Below, piece after piece: positions 18,588-26,243 of a stretch of DNA of 55,960 nucleotides (position 1 is the stretch's first letter; each line of letters starts with the position of its first letter). The notes under the pieces are model-generated. The model had not been told where the DNA came from, ran no database searches, and saw nothing but the letters and a program-made list of their open reading frames with translations. The stretch covers positions 1 to 55,960 of the forward strand of contig ONMZ01000019.1 of assembly GCA_900319075.1 (NCBI GenBank), in the 5' to 3' direction. Origin of the DNA: an uncultured Eubacteriales bacterium. Lineage in GTDB: Bacteria > Bacillota > Clostridia > Oscillospirales > Ruminococcaceae. The position numbers and the translations under genes were made by a program.

Positions 18588-18621
18588 GTATAAAAAGTAT
18601 AAATATTTATACTTTTTATAC
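18588..18621. repeat. Perfect 34-base palindrome
   Basis: The 17-base arm GTATAAAAAGTATAAAT is followed immediately by its exact reverse complement. No loop separates the arms. It is composed almost wholly of A and T. Confidence 0.85.
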
Positions 18622-18960
18622 TTGAAAACCAATACTTTTGAAACGAAATATCGCCTTTTCTTATCTACTCATTTCCCCTGTTATGAGTAAGACTTATCAT
18701 CAAATCAGAACCTTTCTTATGCTGATTTTATTTACCGATTTCAATCTGATACATTGCAGTCTAGAACTTGAACGTCATCTGAACAAAATGTAGTGAATAG
18801 CTGAAAAAGTCTGTATCAACGCTTTTTACACAAGGTTTATTGTTGTTGAAAGCTTAAAACTGGATGTAGGGGATTGTTGAAAACATAAAACTGAATGTAG
18901 GGGATTCTCTTCGATAATTTAATATAATGCTGCATATATTTTTTTCTTGAGGAACTGAAA

Positions 18961-18996
18961 AATACCGTAATTACGGTGTTTCTTGTTAGCAAGAAA
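18961..18996 (+). ncRNA. Double-hairpin element, copy 1 (candidate structured RNA)
   Basis: Hairpin one pairs AATACCGT with ACGGTGTT around an AATT loop; hairpin two pairs TTTCTTG with CAAGAAA around TTAG. The T.G pair in hairpin one is only allowed if the plus strand is transcribed. No promoter was assigned. Confidence 0.4.
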
Positions 18997-19280
18997 AACA
19001 AATAGTCGTTAATGCTGACTTGGTTCGGACGAAAAAACTGAATGTAGGGGATTGTTGAAAACATAAAACTGAATGTAGGGGATTGTATGGAAACAGCGTT
19101 GTTTCGCAGTTTTGAGAACGGATAATCCTGATTGCAATCGCCCCCCTTTTTGTAGGAGTTTTAATAGGATATAAGCTACAAAGCCCATAGCTTTCGCATA
19201 AATAATATAAAACTGAATGTAGGGGATTCTCTTCGATAATTTAATACAATGCTGCATGTATTTTTTCTTGAGGAACTGAA

Positions 19281-19316
19281 AATGCCGTAATTACGGCGTT
19301 TCTTGTTAGCAAGAAA
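19281..19316 (+). ncRNA. Double-hairpin element, copy 2 with compensatory change
   Basis: Same two hairpins as copy 1, but the A-T pair at the base of the CCGT/ACGG stem is replaced by G-C (both partners changed). The second hairpin is identical. Confidence 0.4.
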
Positions 19317-19600
19317 AACAAATAGTCGTTAATGTTGATTTGGTTCGGACGAAAAAACTGAATGTGGGGGATTCTATGTAAATGCCGTATTTGCGTGATT
19401 TCGAGAACGGATAATCGTGACAGCATTTCCACCCCCTTTTTGTAGGAGCATACAAATACGCAGTAAAAAAGCGAGGTGTGCCGACGATGAATCTGAGGTC
19501 ATAATTATAACTGATATTAAAATCCAAAATCTTATACAATTAATACATTTAATTCGGGCTGCTCCGATAAAAGCGCATAGATACGCTGTTTTCACTTGAT

Positions 19601-19759
19601 AATTAATTGTATATGGGTGTACAATTAATTCGATTTATTTCATAGATCGGTACAATTAATTCGATTAGTTGTACCGATGGCGAATTAATTGTATTTGATT
19701 GTACAATTAATTCAAGGCGTATCTACGCTGTTTTGCGGTGCAAAACTTAATTAATTGTA
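19601..19759. repeat. Alternating AATTAATTGTA elements (iteron-like)
   Basis: Six copies of AATTAATTGTA or its complement TACAATTAATT lie at about 19,601, 19,620, 19,651, 19,682, 19,702 and 19,749 in alternating orientation. An inverted repeat ATCGGTACAA/TTGTACCGAT (19,646-19,678) encloses one of them. Two GCGTATCTACGCTGTTTT-like elements (19,572 and 19,716) flank the group. Confidence 0.75.
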
Positions 19760-19772
19760 TAATTGTATAGAT

Positions 19773-21395
19773 TTATGGTTCTATAAATCGGGGCGAGACA
19801 TATATGTTCGTTGTTGGTCGTCCGCCATGACCAGTTGGCGGAATGGTTACAGACAAAATGTAATTGTTCTCCTCAAGCAGTTCGAGAGCCGGATTAAGCA
19901 GATTTGCATCGTGAAGATGTCTGAACTTGTTGATGATATCAGTCTTTGTATACTGAATTTTACCCTCAGCTTTTAGCCATTCTGCAATTTTGATAGCATT
20001 TGACTTTGTTTGGTTATTGCTTTGTGCATTTACTAATGCGTATATTGCCTGAGCCTCGCACCAACTTGCCAGGGTTACGGCTTGTTTGGCGGTTTCCTCA
20101 TCTACCTTCAAGCTTAGTCCATTTTCACCATGTTTGACAAGGTGATAGATCCCTGCGATTCGGAGAGCCCTTGCAACATGCTTGGATGACCATCCGCATA
20201 TGGATTCAAAGCATCCTCCATGTGTACTTTGTGATTCAATGTAGTGGTGGTATTGTTTAAAAATGCTCTTTGCCCTCTTATCGCACTCCAGGACAGGGAG
20301 TGTTGATGATTTAGGACGAGAAATCCTGAGAAGATTATGTACTAATCTGTTGTATTCTTCCTGGAGCTTGTGAGGTATTTCCTGACTTTCAAACGATCGC
20401 TTTCCGATCATGCTTTTGGGATGGGAAAACAAAAACCTTTGAAGAAAACCCTTGCCTAGAAAGAGTTCTCTGCTGGCTATTTTCCTGAATTGTGACGGTT
20501 GTGTCATCAGCCCCATGGTAAGCAGAGGCGCATTAAGTACTATGTCATCTCTGCTAATGCGAGAGACAGAATATGGACTTCCGTCGTAAGCGTCGAGCAG
20601 TATCTTTATGTTTGGGTCGCCTTTTGAGTAAGCGCCCATGAGGATATCAAAGATTCCGCCCTCGTCGCTCATTACAGCCATATGCTCGTCGTTAACACTC
20701 ATTTCTTTTACTAGTGCTTCTGGTGTTGCATCACTGACAATAAGCTTCATTGGGTGGACAGGTACAAGAGCAGCCAGCTTTTGATCCATTTCCTTCGCTG
20801 CATTAACATCGCCTTTGTTTATCGAGAGGGCTCTCTTCTTGAGATAAGTATCTCTTTCTGTTCTGTAGTTGTTGATGTCGAGTTTGTGATCTTTGTTCCA
20901 TGCAGCAGTGTATTTGTAAACCGGGTCAAGCAAACAACTAAGTAAACTTGATTTGCGTTCGCCGGAAAAGGCGACAGTTATTGTGTATAAACACAGGTGC
21001 TCAAGACTGCCTGTGCCTGGATTCTTGATTATGGCTTTACCCTGTAAACACAGCGCAAAAACCGAGAGCATAGGCAGCGGTACCATTTCGCGTGAAACTT
21101 GGGCATAAGCACAAAACGCTTTGAGATATCTATTTGGTAAATCTGGCAAGGCGTCTTCCGGTAAGCTTGGTAACGATACAGAGTTATCCAACCTCTTGGG
21201 ATCACCCCAGAAATTGGGATCATGACACAGTTCATCAAGCTTTTCAATGAGTTCTGCTTCACAACTCCATGTTTGAGCCTCAGCAACAGTGTCCTTCCAG
21301 AATTTGATTCGGCGATTGCCGATTAGATTCGTAAGGTTAATTAGAATTAACTCAAGGTTTTCGATGAACTCATCACTAGATTTAAACGGAATCAC
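19773..21395 (-). CDS. DUF3987 primase/helicase-like protein
   Basis: The 540-residue protein starts with GTG, 8 bases after AGGAGGTG. It has the DUF3987 layout: an N-terminal helical part, a variant P-loop G-E-R-K-S-S at about 145-150, a Walker B-like M-S-D-E-G-G near 243, and a C-terminal winged-helix region ending in a G-H-G-G-R-P turn. DUF3987 proteins are found in phages, plasmids and conjugative elements, often fused or adjacent to primases, and are thought to act in DNA replication. The iteron-like repeats begin right after its stop. The usual threonine of the P-loop is serine. Confidence 0.8.
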   Translation of the reverse strand: MIPFKSSDEFIENLELILINLTNLIGNRRIKFWKDTVAEAQTWSCEAELIEKLDELCHDPNFWGDPKRLDNSVSLPSLPEDALPDLPNRYLKAFCAYAQVSREMVPLPMLSVFALCLQGKAIIKNPGTGSLEHLCLYTITVAFSGERKSSLLSCLLDPVYKYTAAWNKDHKLDINNYRTERDTYLKKRALSINKGDVNAAKEMDQKLAALVPVHPMKLIVSDATPEALVKEMSVNDEHMAVMSDEGGIFDILMGAYSKGDPNIKILLDAYDGSPYSVSRISRDDIVLNAPLLTMGLMTQPSQFRKIASRELFLGKGFLQRFLFSHPKSMIGKRSFESQEIPHKLQEEYNRLVHNLLRISRPKSSTLPVLECDKRAKSIFKQYHHYIESQSTHGGCFESICGWSSKHVARALRIAGIYHLVKHGENGLSLKVDEETAKQAVTLASWCEAQAIYALVNAQSNNQTKSNAIKIAEWLKAEGKIQYTKTDIINKFRHLHDANLLNPALELLEENNYILSVTIPPTGHGGRPTTNIYVSPRFIEP

Positions 21396-21975
21396 TTAAA
21401 AGCACCTCCTATAATCTCTGGCACGAGTATGCATGCCAGTGTCTTTTGGTTGTTTACCGTTGGGATTAATCCGGTCTTAAGCCAGTTTGAGCTATTGTGT
21501 TGCATGTATTTTACCTCCGATTATTTAGATTTTGATATAAATGGTGTACAAATGGTCTGTTATTTCCAATATTTCCTGCATGACACTTTATTTATATGTT
21601 TTTTTTCAAAAAAACACAAGAAATTTTTTATTTCCATATTTTCCATTAAGTTTAATGAGTTCATTTCGTACAATAGTTTTATATGCGATTTTAGAAAAAA
21701 ACGCAAGAAAACTTTCCGAGGGAAGAAAAAAAGAGCCAACGAATTCAGTTCGTTAGCTCAAAATAATACATATGATTTGGTTGCTATTTCCCAAAACAAA
21801 AGAAATCTTGCTTTTGGGAAATAGATTTGCGCTAGTGGCTTGTCAGCCGAGATGAAAAGTCTATATTTTTGATGCAATCATATCCGCATAATTAACTACT
21901 TGTAAATGTAAATAAATCGTGGTATAATATGACCAGACCATCATGTTATTTACACCTGACGAAAGGGGTGTTCCC
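21396..21975. other. Intergenic stretch with two hairpins
   Basis: GAGCCAACGAA/TTCGTTAGCTC (about 21,736-21,762) is followed by T-rich sequence on the minus strand and could be a terminator. A 13-base inverted repeat CTATTTCCCAAAA/TTTTGGGAAATAG spans 21,784-21,824. A weakly coding plus-strand frame from 21,429 has no ribosome site and was not accepted. Confidence 0.5.
21900..21928 (+). promoter_or_regulatory. Promoter of the AlbA_2 gene
   Basis: TTGTAA (21,900-21,905) and TATAAT (21,923-21,928) are 17 bases apart, about 47 bases before the start codon. Confidence 0.75.
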
Positions 21976-23376
21976 GTGAAAATTACACAATTGATCGGTG
22001 AAACTACCGAATATGATAAAAAAGAAAAGCTTGAGGAAAAAGAACCTCGCAGCTGGCTGAAAAGCGTTAGTGCCTTTGCAAACGGATTGGGCGGAACGCT
22101 TATTTTCGGTGTTGAAGATAAGACAGGTGAGATTGTCGGGGTTCAGGATCCTGACGGTACTGCTGAAAAGATCAGCCGCTTCATTCGTGACCGTATCGAT
22201 CCGATACCATCGTTTGTACTGTCCTTTCATACTGAAGCCGAAAAGCATCTGATACTGCTTCGTGTGGAATCCGGAAAAGAAACGCCCTACTATTATGTCG
22301 GGAGAAATGAGAGAACTGCCTATCATCGTGTAGGTAACGAGAGCGTAGTTTGTGATGCTAACAAGCTGCGTGAACTGGCATTGAAGGGTTCAGGCAAAAC
22401 ATTCGACAGCTTGACATCAGGATATGATTTTTCAAAAATGTCTTTCACAAAGCTTATTTCAACATATTACAACAGAGCGCACAATGACTTTCTGGACAGT
22501 GACTATACTTCTTTCGGGCTGGTCGACGGCGATGGGAACCTGACCAACGCCGGTGCTTTGCTTGCTGACTACTGCCCGATCTATCAGTCTCGCCTTTTCT
22601 GCACAAGATGGAATGGTCTTACAAAAGCATCGGGTTTGCAGGATGCTCTCGACGATGCGGAATACACCGGAAGCCTTATTACGCTGCTTGAAGAAGGTGA
22701 AGCCTTCGTTAAGCGTAATTCGCATAAAGGCTGGTTCAAAGCTCCAGATCAGAGGATAGAACTGCCTGATTATCCTGAAAGAGCCGTTGAAGAGGGGATC
22801 GTAAATGCACTGATACACAGGGATTATCTTGTTGTTGAAAGCGAAGTGCATATCGACATCTTTGATGACAGACTTGAGATCTATTCTCCCGGAGGAATGT
22901 TTGACGGCATCAATGTTCAGGACAGAGATATAATGCAGATTCCTTCTCAAAGGCGTAACCCAATTATCGCAGATATGTTTTCAAGGCTTCATTTTATGGA
23001 GCGCAGAGGCAGCGGAATCAAGAAGATCATAAAGGAATATAAGGCTCAGTACAAGTATTCAGATTATATGCAGCCTCAATTCGTTTCCGAACACGGCGGC
23101 TTTTTCTTAACGCTTAAAAACCTTAATTATCGCCTTTCTGACACGCAGGAGAAGAAAGGAGAAGAAAAGGAGAAGATAGGAGAAGATGAAATAATTGAAA
23201 GGATAGAGCGTGTGTTCTCTGCAATCTCCGAAAATCCTAATATTACGATAAAAGGGCTTGTCTCACTTTTGAATATAACTAAAAAACAGGTCGAATCTGC
23301 AATCAAGAAACTTAAAGAAGATAAGCGCATACATCGCAGCGGAAGTGACCGCAGCGGTAAATGGATCATTGACTAA
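21976..23376 (+). CDS. AlbA_2/Schlafen-type ATP-binding regulator (COG2865-like)
   Basis: GTG 21,976 is preferred: GAAAGGGG is 7 bases upstream and family members start just before I-G-E-T-x-x-x-x. An ATG at 21,943 has no such site. The 466-residue protein has an AlbA_2 domain (about 1-120, with A-N-G-L-G-G-T-L-I-F-G-V), an HATPase_c_4 region (E-E-G-I-V-N-A-L-I-H-R-D-Y near 255, then S-P-G-G-M and R-R-G-S-G-I-K-K-I), and a C-terminal winged helix after a charged linker. Such proteins are called RecG-like regulators, but they lack helicase motifs. A role in transcription control or defence is inference. It is the last gene before the tRNA scar. Confidence 0.85.
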   Translation: MKITQLIGETTEYDKKEKLEEKEPRSWLKSVSAFANGLGGTLIFGVEDKTGEIVGVQDPDGTAEKISRFIRDRIDPIPSFVLSFHTEAEKHLILLRVESGKETPYYYVGRNERTAYHRVGNESVVCDANKLRELALKGSGKTFDSLTSGYDFSKMSFTKLISTYYNRAHNDFLDSDYTSFGLVDGDGNLTNAGALLADYCPIYQSRLFCTRWNGLTKASGLQDALDDAEYTGSLITLLEEGEAFVKRNSHKGWFKAPDQRIELPDYPERAVEEGIVNALIHRDYLVVESEVHIDIFDDRLEIYSPGGMFDGINVQDRDIMQIPSQRRNPIIADMFSRLHFMERRGSGIKKIIKEYKAQYKYSDYMQPQFVSEHGGFFLTLKNLNYRLSDTQEKKGEEKEKIGEDEIIERIERVFSAISENPNITIKGLVSLLNITKKQVESAIKKLKEDKRIHRSGSDRSGKWIID

Positions 23377-23942
23377 AACCTTTCTTCACATAATTGTAGT
23401 TGCAAAGAAAAGTAGACATAAAAACGTTCTTTATGAAAAACAATGTATAGATAAGATATTATAGAAAGGATCATGTCTTGGTCTGATTGAACTCGATATG
23501 GCTTCAGATATGAAGGATCCCACTCGTTTTTTGCCAAGTGGGGTTTGATATTCACGCTATTAGTTCCACGGTGTATGTATTATCTGCTTTATGCCCGTTG
23601 TTGCCGATTTTGCGGTGTGTAAACTTATATTGGAGTTCTGGACACATATTCCAATTATTGTGTCCTCCAACTGTGTTTTGGGAAATAAAAATGCGCTTGT
23701 AGAATTACAAACGCCAGCAGTTTTTGATTGTATTTACTTGTTGGAATCACATGAAGGTACATAATATAAGGGTTTATAGCGGCTTGCGGTATGCGCAAAT
23801 TGTTAATCAACTTGTTAATCACATTGAAAAATGTCCAATATGTTCATTATGTTTATCTGGTATTCTTTTGTCCAGTTTGTACGGTAGAGAAGCTGTACAA
23901 TATATACTTATTATACAATATAAACAAAACTGTACACGGTTG
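23377..23942. other. Non-coding arm next to the att scar
   Basis: A CCCACT/AGTGGG hairpin with T-rich flank (23,518-23,546) may end the AlbA_2 transcript. Two direct copies of TTGTTAATCA start at 23,800 and 23,812, and two copies of TRTACAATATA start at about 23,894 and 23,912. Such short direct repeats beside an attachment site are candidate arm-type integrase sites. No gene is seen. Confidence 0.5.
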
Positions 23943-24006
23943 CACGACTGGAACTCGTGTATGGGTTGATAGCTCATCGAGGGTTCGAATCCCTCCTTCT
24001 CCGCCA
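23943..24006 (+). tRNA. 3' half of tRNA-Ser(GGA), attachment-site remnant
   Basis: The fragment begins with the anticodon arm (CACGA-CTGGAAC-TCGTG, anticodon GGA) and continues with the long variable arm typical of tRNA-Ser, the T arm around GGTTCGAATCC, the acceptor strand CTTCTCC, the discriminator G and an encoded CCA. The matching 5' acceptor strand GGAGAAG and the D arm are absent upstream, where AT-rich non-tRNA sequence is found. This is what remains at the distal end after an element integrates into a tRNA gene. It is not expected to yield a working tRNA. Confidence 0.85.
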
Positions 24007-24022
24007 TATATTTTCATGATAA

Positions 24023-24060
24023 GACCCTGTCCGATTTTATTTCGGGCAGGGTCGTTTTTC
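24023..24060 (+). terminator. Original tRNA-Ser terminator
   Basis: GACCCTGTCCG and CGGGCAGGGTC pair and are followed by GTTTTT, 17 bases after the tRNA CCA. It marks the return to chromosomal sequence. Confidence 0.85.
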
Positions 24061-24075
24061 TTATATGCGGCTGTT

Positions 24076-24255
24076 TCACCTTTCATTTTTTACGGGCTTT
24101 TTGGTTTTCACCTTGCGCTGGGGCAGTTCGCTGAACATTTCCAAGACCATTTTTTGCAGCAATTCTCTATCGTCGATTATCGTTACGGGCAGCATTTCCT
24201 TTGCCCCGTCATACGGCGGGCAGGCAACGCTGACACAGCCGTTCTTTTCGACCAT
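24076..24255 (-). pseudogene. Small frame or decayed 3' gene fragment
   Basis: A minus-strand frame ending at 24,076 reads as plausible protein (for example V-S-V-A-C-P-P-Y-D-G-A-K-E-M-L-P, then an acidic helix and a Lys-rich tail). It stays open well upstream, to about 24,350, without a good start. The only ATG, at 24,255, would give 59 residues and lacks a spaced ribosome site. It may be the tail of a gene lost when the region was rearranged, or a short real gene. Family not recognised. Confidence 0.35.
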
Positions 24256-24396
24256 TCCCTGTGCAGCCTGCTCCTGTGCACCCCCGGCAAAGAGAGCATA
24301 AAAAGTCTGGACAAAAGCGCCTTGATATGATATATTAAATCCATACAGATTATGCGATATAATTCTTTTGTATACAAATACAGGGGAGGATAAAAA

Positions 24397-25563
24397 ATGA
24401 AAAAACTTATTCTTTCAGCGCTCACAGCACTCTGCCTCGCCGCATCTATGACCGCCTGCGCAGGCAGCAGCTCGCAGACAGACTCATCATCGGTGTCATC
24501 ATCGCAGGCAGAATCCTCATCGGCGGCGGACAGCTCAACATCAGCGGACTCGTCATCACAGGCTGCACCGAAATATGACTACGTCCACGGCACAGACGGC
24601 TACTATAATCTTACCGACGAACTTAAAAATTTCAAAAGACCCGTTCAGCAGACAGGCACCTGCTGGCTGTATGCTGCCCGTGCAAGTATGCAGACAAGCT
24701 ACGAAAAGCAGACGGGCAAGGAGCTGAAAATGGAGATATCCGATATGCTCGATGCCGTTTACGGCGAGGGCAAGCAGGAGGGCATTTTCGTAAAAAACGG
24801 TATAAGCAAATCTGACTTAGGCGGCTATCAGCAGTTTGTCACCGACAGGCTGTCAAGAGAATGCAAGGAAGGCATCACGCTGAGTGGCTCGATGATGATC
24901 GCCCCAACCGACCGTGAGGCTATAAAAAACGCTGTCAGAACAAGAGGCGGCGTTACTGTCGGCATTGACTCCCAAAACTGTGAAGTTGGTATGTTCGGGA
25001 TCTACCCGACCTTGATCTACAAGCAGGCTAAAATATATGACCACGCTGTTACCGTGATCGGCTGGGACGACCACTTCCCCAGGGAGTATTTCAAGACCCC
25101 GGCAGAGCAAGACGGCGCATGGATAGTTTACAATTCAAACCTCGGTGAGATGTGTCAGTACATCTCCTACTGTGCGCCCCTTGAATACGCAATAAGCCAT
25201 ACTGTCAGCGATAAGTATTCGCAGGTGCAAAGCTATGACGCAGGCAACGTGATGAGCGGCTACATCAAAACAGGTGACTCCACAAAGGCCGCAAATGTTT
25301 TCCACAAAAAAGGTAAGCTTGCGGCTGTGGGCACGTTCAACAATTTTGATAAGCAGGACATAAAAATCGAAATTATGTCAGCCGATTTTAAGAACACACT
25401 GTACACGCAGGACGCATCGCTCAAAACGGATAAAGTCCGGTCATTTATAGACGGAGACAGCGGTGCGTGGAAAAAATTCCTGACGAGCAGCGACATAGAG
25501 GCAATAAAAAATCCCGATTTTGCCCCCGGCAACGCCTGCATCAAAGCACTCTATGCCAAGTAG
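24397..25563 (+). CDS. Papain-like (C1 family) cysteine protease lipoprotein
   Basis: GGGGAGGA precedes the ATG. The N-terminus is a lipoprotein signal with lipobox M-T-A-C at residues 18-21, followed by a Ser-rich linker to about residue 58. The protease domain shows the oxyanion Gln and catalytic Cys in Q-Q-T-G-T-C-W, the catalytic His in Y-D-H-A-V-T-V-I-G-W-D, and the Asn in G-A-W-I-V-Y-N-S-N. The usual W after N-S is replaced by N-L-G. It is likely anchored on the outside of the membrane. Substrate unknown. Confidence 0.85.
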   Translation: MKKLILSALTALCLAASMTACAGSSSQTDSSSVSSSQAESSSAADSSTSADSSSQAAPKYDYVHGTDGYYNLTDELKNFKRPVQQTGTCWLYAARASMQTSYEKQTGKELKMEISDMLDAVYGEGKQEGIFVKNGISKSDLGGYQQFVTDRLSRECKEGITLSGSMMIAPTDREAIKNAVRTRGGVTVGIDSQNCEVGMFGIYPTLIYKQAKIYDHAVTVIGWDDHFPREYFKTPAEQDGAWIVYNSNLGEMCQYISYCAPLEYAISHTVSDKYSQVQSYDAGNVMSGYIKTGDSTKAANVFHKKGKLAAVGTFNNFDKQDIKIEIMSADFKNTLYTQDASLKTDKVRSFIDGDSGAWKKFLTSSDIEAIKNPDFAPGNACIKALYAK

Positions 25564-25602
25564 ACCACCAAGGCGCAACACGGGATAGTATAAACATAAG
25601 AA

Positions 25603-25630
25603 AGAGGATGTTGCAATCGCAGCATCCTCT
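25603..25630 (+). terminator. Hairpin after the protease gene
   Basis: AGAGGATGTTGC pairs with GCAGCATCCTCT (one T.G pair) around an AATC loop, 40 bases after the stop. The T-run is weak, so terminator function is likely but not certain. Confidence 0.55.
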
Positions 25631-25872
25631 AACCATATCCGAACATCAGAGTAAAAAACATATTAACTGGTAAAATAAGCTGTTTCAGTGCGCACATCCC
25701 CAAGCCCTCATGGACGTTGTAACCTCCGCTCCATCATTACTGCTGTATAAAAACTATCTACCTTCTCAGCTAAGAGAAAGTGGGCAGCGTTGTTTATTCG
25801 GCAAATGGGAGCTGTATATTCGCAGCTTCCTGATTATTATATTATTTTTTTCTATACAGTTTTCAGCGTATT

Positions 25873-25918
25873 TGTAGTTTATCTGACAAATGATCCGCAG
25901 GGTGTAGCTTATACTACA
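25873..25918 (+). promoter_or_regulatory. Paired 16-base palindromes upstream of the micropeptide promoter
   Basis: TGTAGTTTATCTGACA (25,873-25,888) and TGTAGCTTATACTACA (25,903-25,918) begin 30 bases apart. The second is a TGTAG/CTACA palindrome. The same pair, with the same spacing, occurs at 29,066-29,111. The form suits a TetR-type dimer. The bases from 25,631 to 25,872 show no gene. Confidence 0.7.
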
Positions 25919-25938
25919 TTACAAGGCGGAATTATCTA

Positions 25939-25967
25939 TTGAAACTGTCGCAAAGGCGTGGTATTAT
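25939..25967 (+). promoter_or_regulatory. Promoter of the micropeptide array
   Basis: TTGAAA (25,939-25,944) and TATTAT (25,962-25,967) are 17 bases apart. The -35 box starts 21 bases after the end of the second palindrome. The transcript would begin about 75 bases before the first peptide. Confidence 0.75.
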
Positions 25968-26048
25968 ACATACAGAACAAGAGAACAGGACAAACAAAAA
26001 TAAAAAACACAAAATAAAAAATAAAACTGCGGAAAGGAGACGGTAAAC

Positions 26049-26099
26049 ATGGAGTGGCTGGGCATATTTGTTAACGATCTTATTGCAAGAGGACTTTAA
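26049..26099 (+). CDS. Micropeptide copy 1, 16 aa
   Basis: A 16-codon gene encodes MEWLGIFVNDLIARGL. AAAGGAGACGG lies at ideal spacing before the ATG. The peptide is mostly hydrophobic (W3, L4, I6, F7, V8, L11, I12, L16) with charged E2, D10 and R14, so a short membrane-seeking helix is possible. It has no signal peptide or Cys. It resembles in size leaderless signalling peptides, phenol-soluble-modulin-like peptides or small toxins, but I recognise no family. Three near-identical copies with conserved ribosome sites argue that translation, not just RNA, is under selection. Confidence 0.75.
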   Translation: MEWLGIFVNDLIARGL

Positions 26100-26145
26100 G
26101 AAATATAATAAACTGAGATAAAAAACATTGAAGGAGGCGGTAAAC

Positions 26146-26196
26146 ATGGAGTGGCTGGGCATATTTGTTAACGATCTTATTGCAAGAAGAATTTAA
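26146..26196 (+). CDS. Micropeptide copy 2, 16 aa
   Basis: Encodes MEWLGIFVNDLIARRI, differing from copies 1 and 3 only in the last two residues (R-I instead of G-L). It is preceded by GAAGGAGGCGGTAAAC, a stronger ribosome site than that of copy 1. The 97-base period includes the spacer. Confidence 0.75.
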   Translation: MEWLGIFVNDLIARRI

Positions 26197-26243
26197 GAAA
26201 TAGAATAAACTGAGATATAAACACAGCGAAGGAGGCGGTAAAC

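Larger units (their letters stand above)
18856..19448. repeat. Duplicated module bounded by a 20-base repeat
   Basis: The 20-base element AAAACTGAATGTAGGGGATT (with up to one change) starts at 18,856, 18,887, 19,034, 19,065, 19,209 and 19,354. The segments 18,887-19,053 and 19,209-19,373 are near-identical modules of about 166 bases that begin and end with the element. Both are followed by a second, weaker shared stretch of about 75 bases (GAGAACGGATAATC, then a C-run and TTTTTGTAGGAG). Inside each module are two hairpins, annotated separately. Confidence 0.85.
17786..19772. other. 2-kb non-coding, repeat-dense block (candidate origin or RNA locus)
   Basis: No convincing gene is present. Four repeat families lie in order: palindromes of the TATAAA/TTTATA type (18,268 and 18,588), a GTCGATTTTC cluster (18,310-18,556), six copies of a 20-base element inside two long duplicated modules (18,856-19,448), and alternating AATTAATTGTA elements (19,601-19,759). 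Near 17,903-18,030 there are also three loose copies of a G-R-TGTGAGRRRAAWTA element. The block abuts the 3' end of the DUF3987 gene. Iteron-rich DNA beside a primase or helicase gene is typical of replication origins of plasmids and conjugative elements; a structured RNA locus is the main alternative. Confidence 0.55.

Noticed and set aside
18856-19373. CRISPR array made of the 20-base repeat
   Set aside because: Spacing is irregular (31 to about 147 bases), the intervals are themselves duplicated, and no cas genes are present.
18837-19595. Several overlapping minus-strand frames with repeated N-P-L-H-x-V-like peptides
   Set aside because: They arise from reading the 20-base repeat in different frames; starts lack ribosome sites and frames overlap each other.
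17786-19772. Retron or group II intron in the repeat block
   Set aside because: No reverse transcriptase gene lies within or beside the block.
21429-21824. Plus-strand frame of 131 residues
   Set aside because: Phe/Lys-rich AT-driven sequence without ribosome site; overlaps two hairpins.
23724-24330. Plus-strand frames across the tRNA fragment
   Set aside because: They run through the tRNA 3' half and its terminator, which are clearly non-coding.
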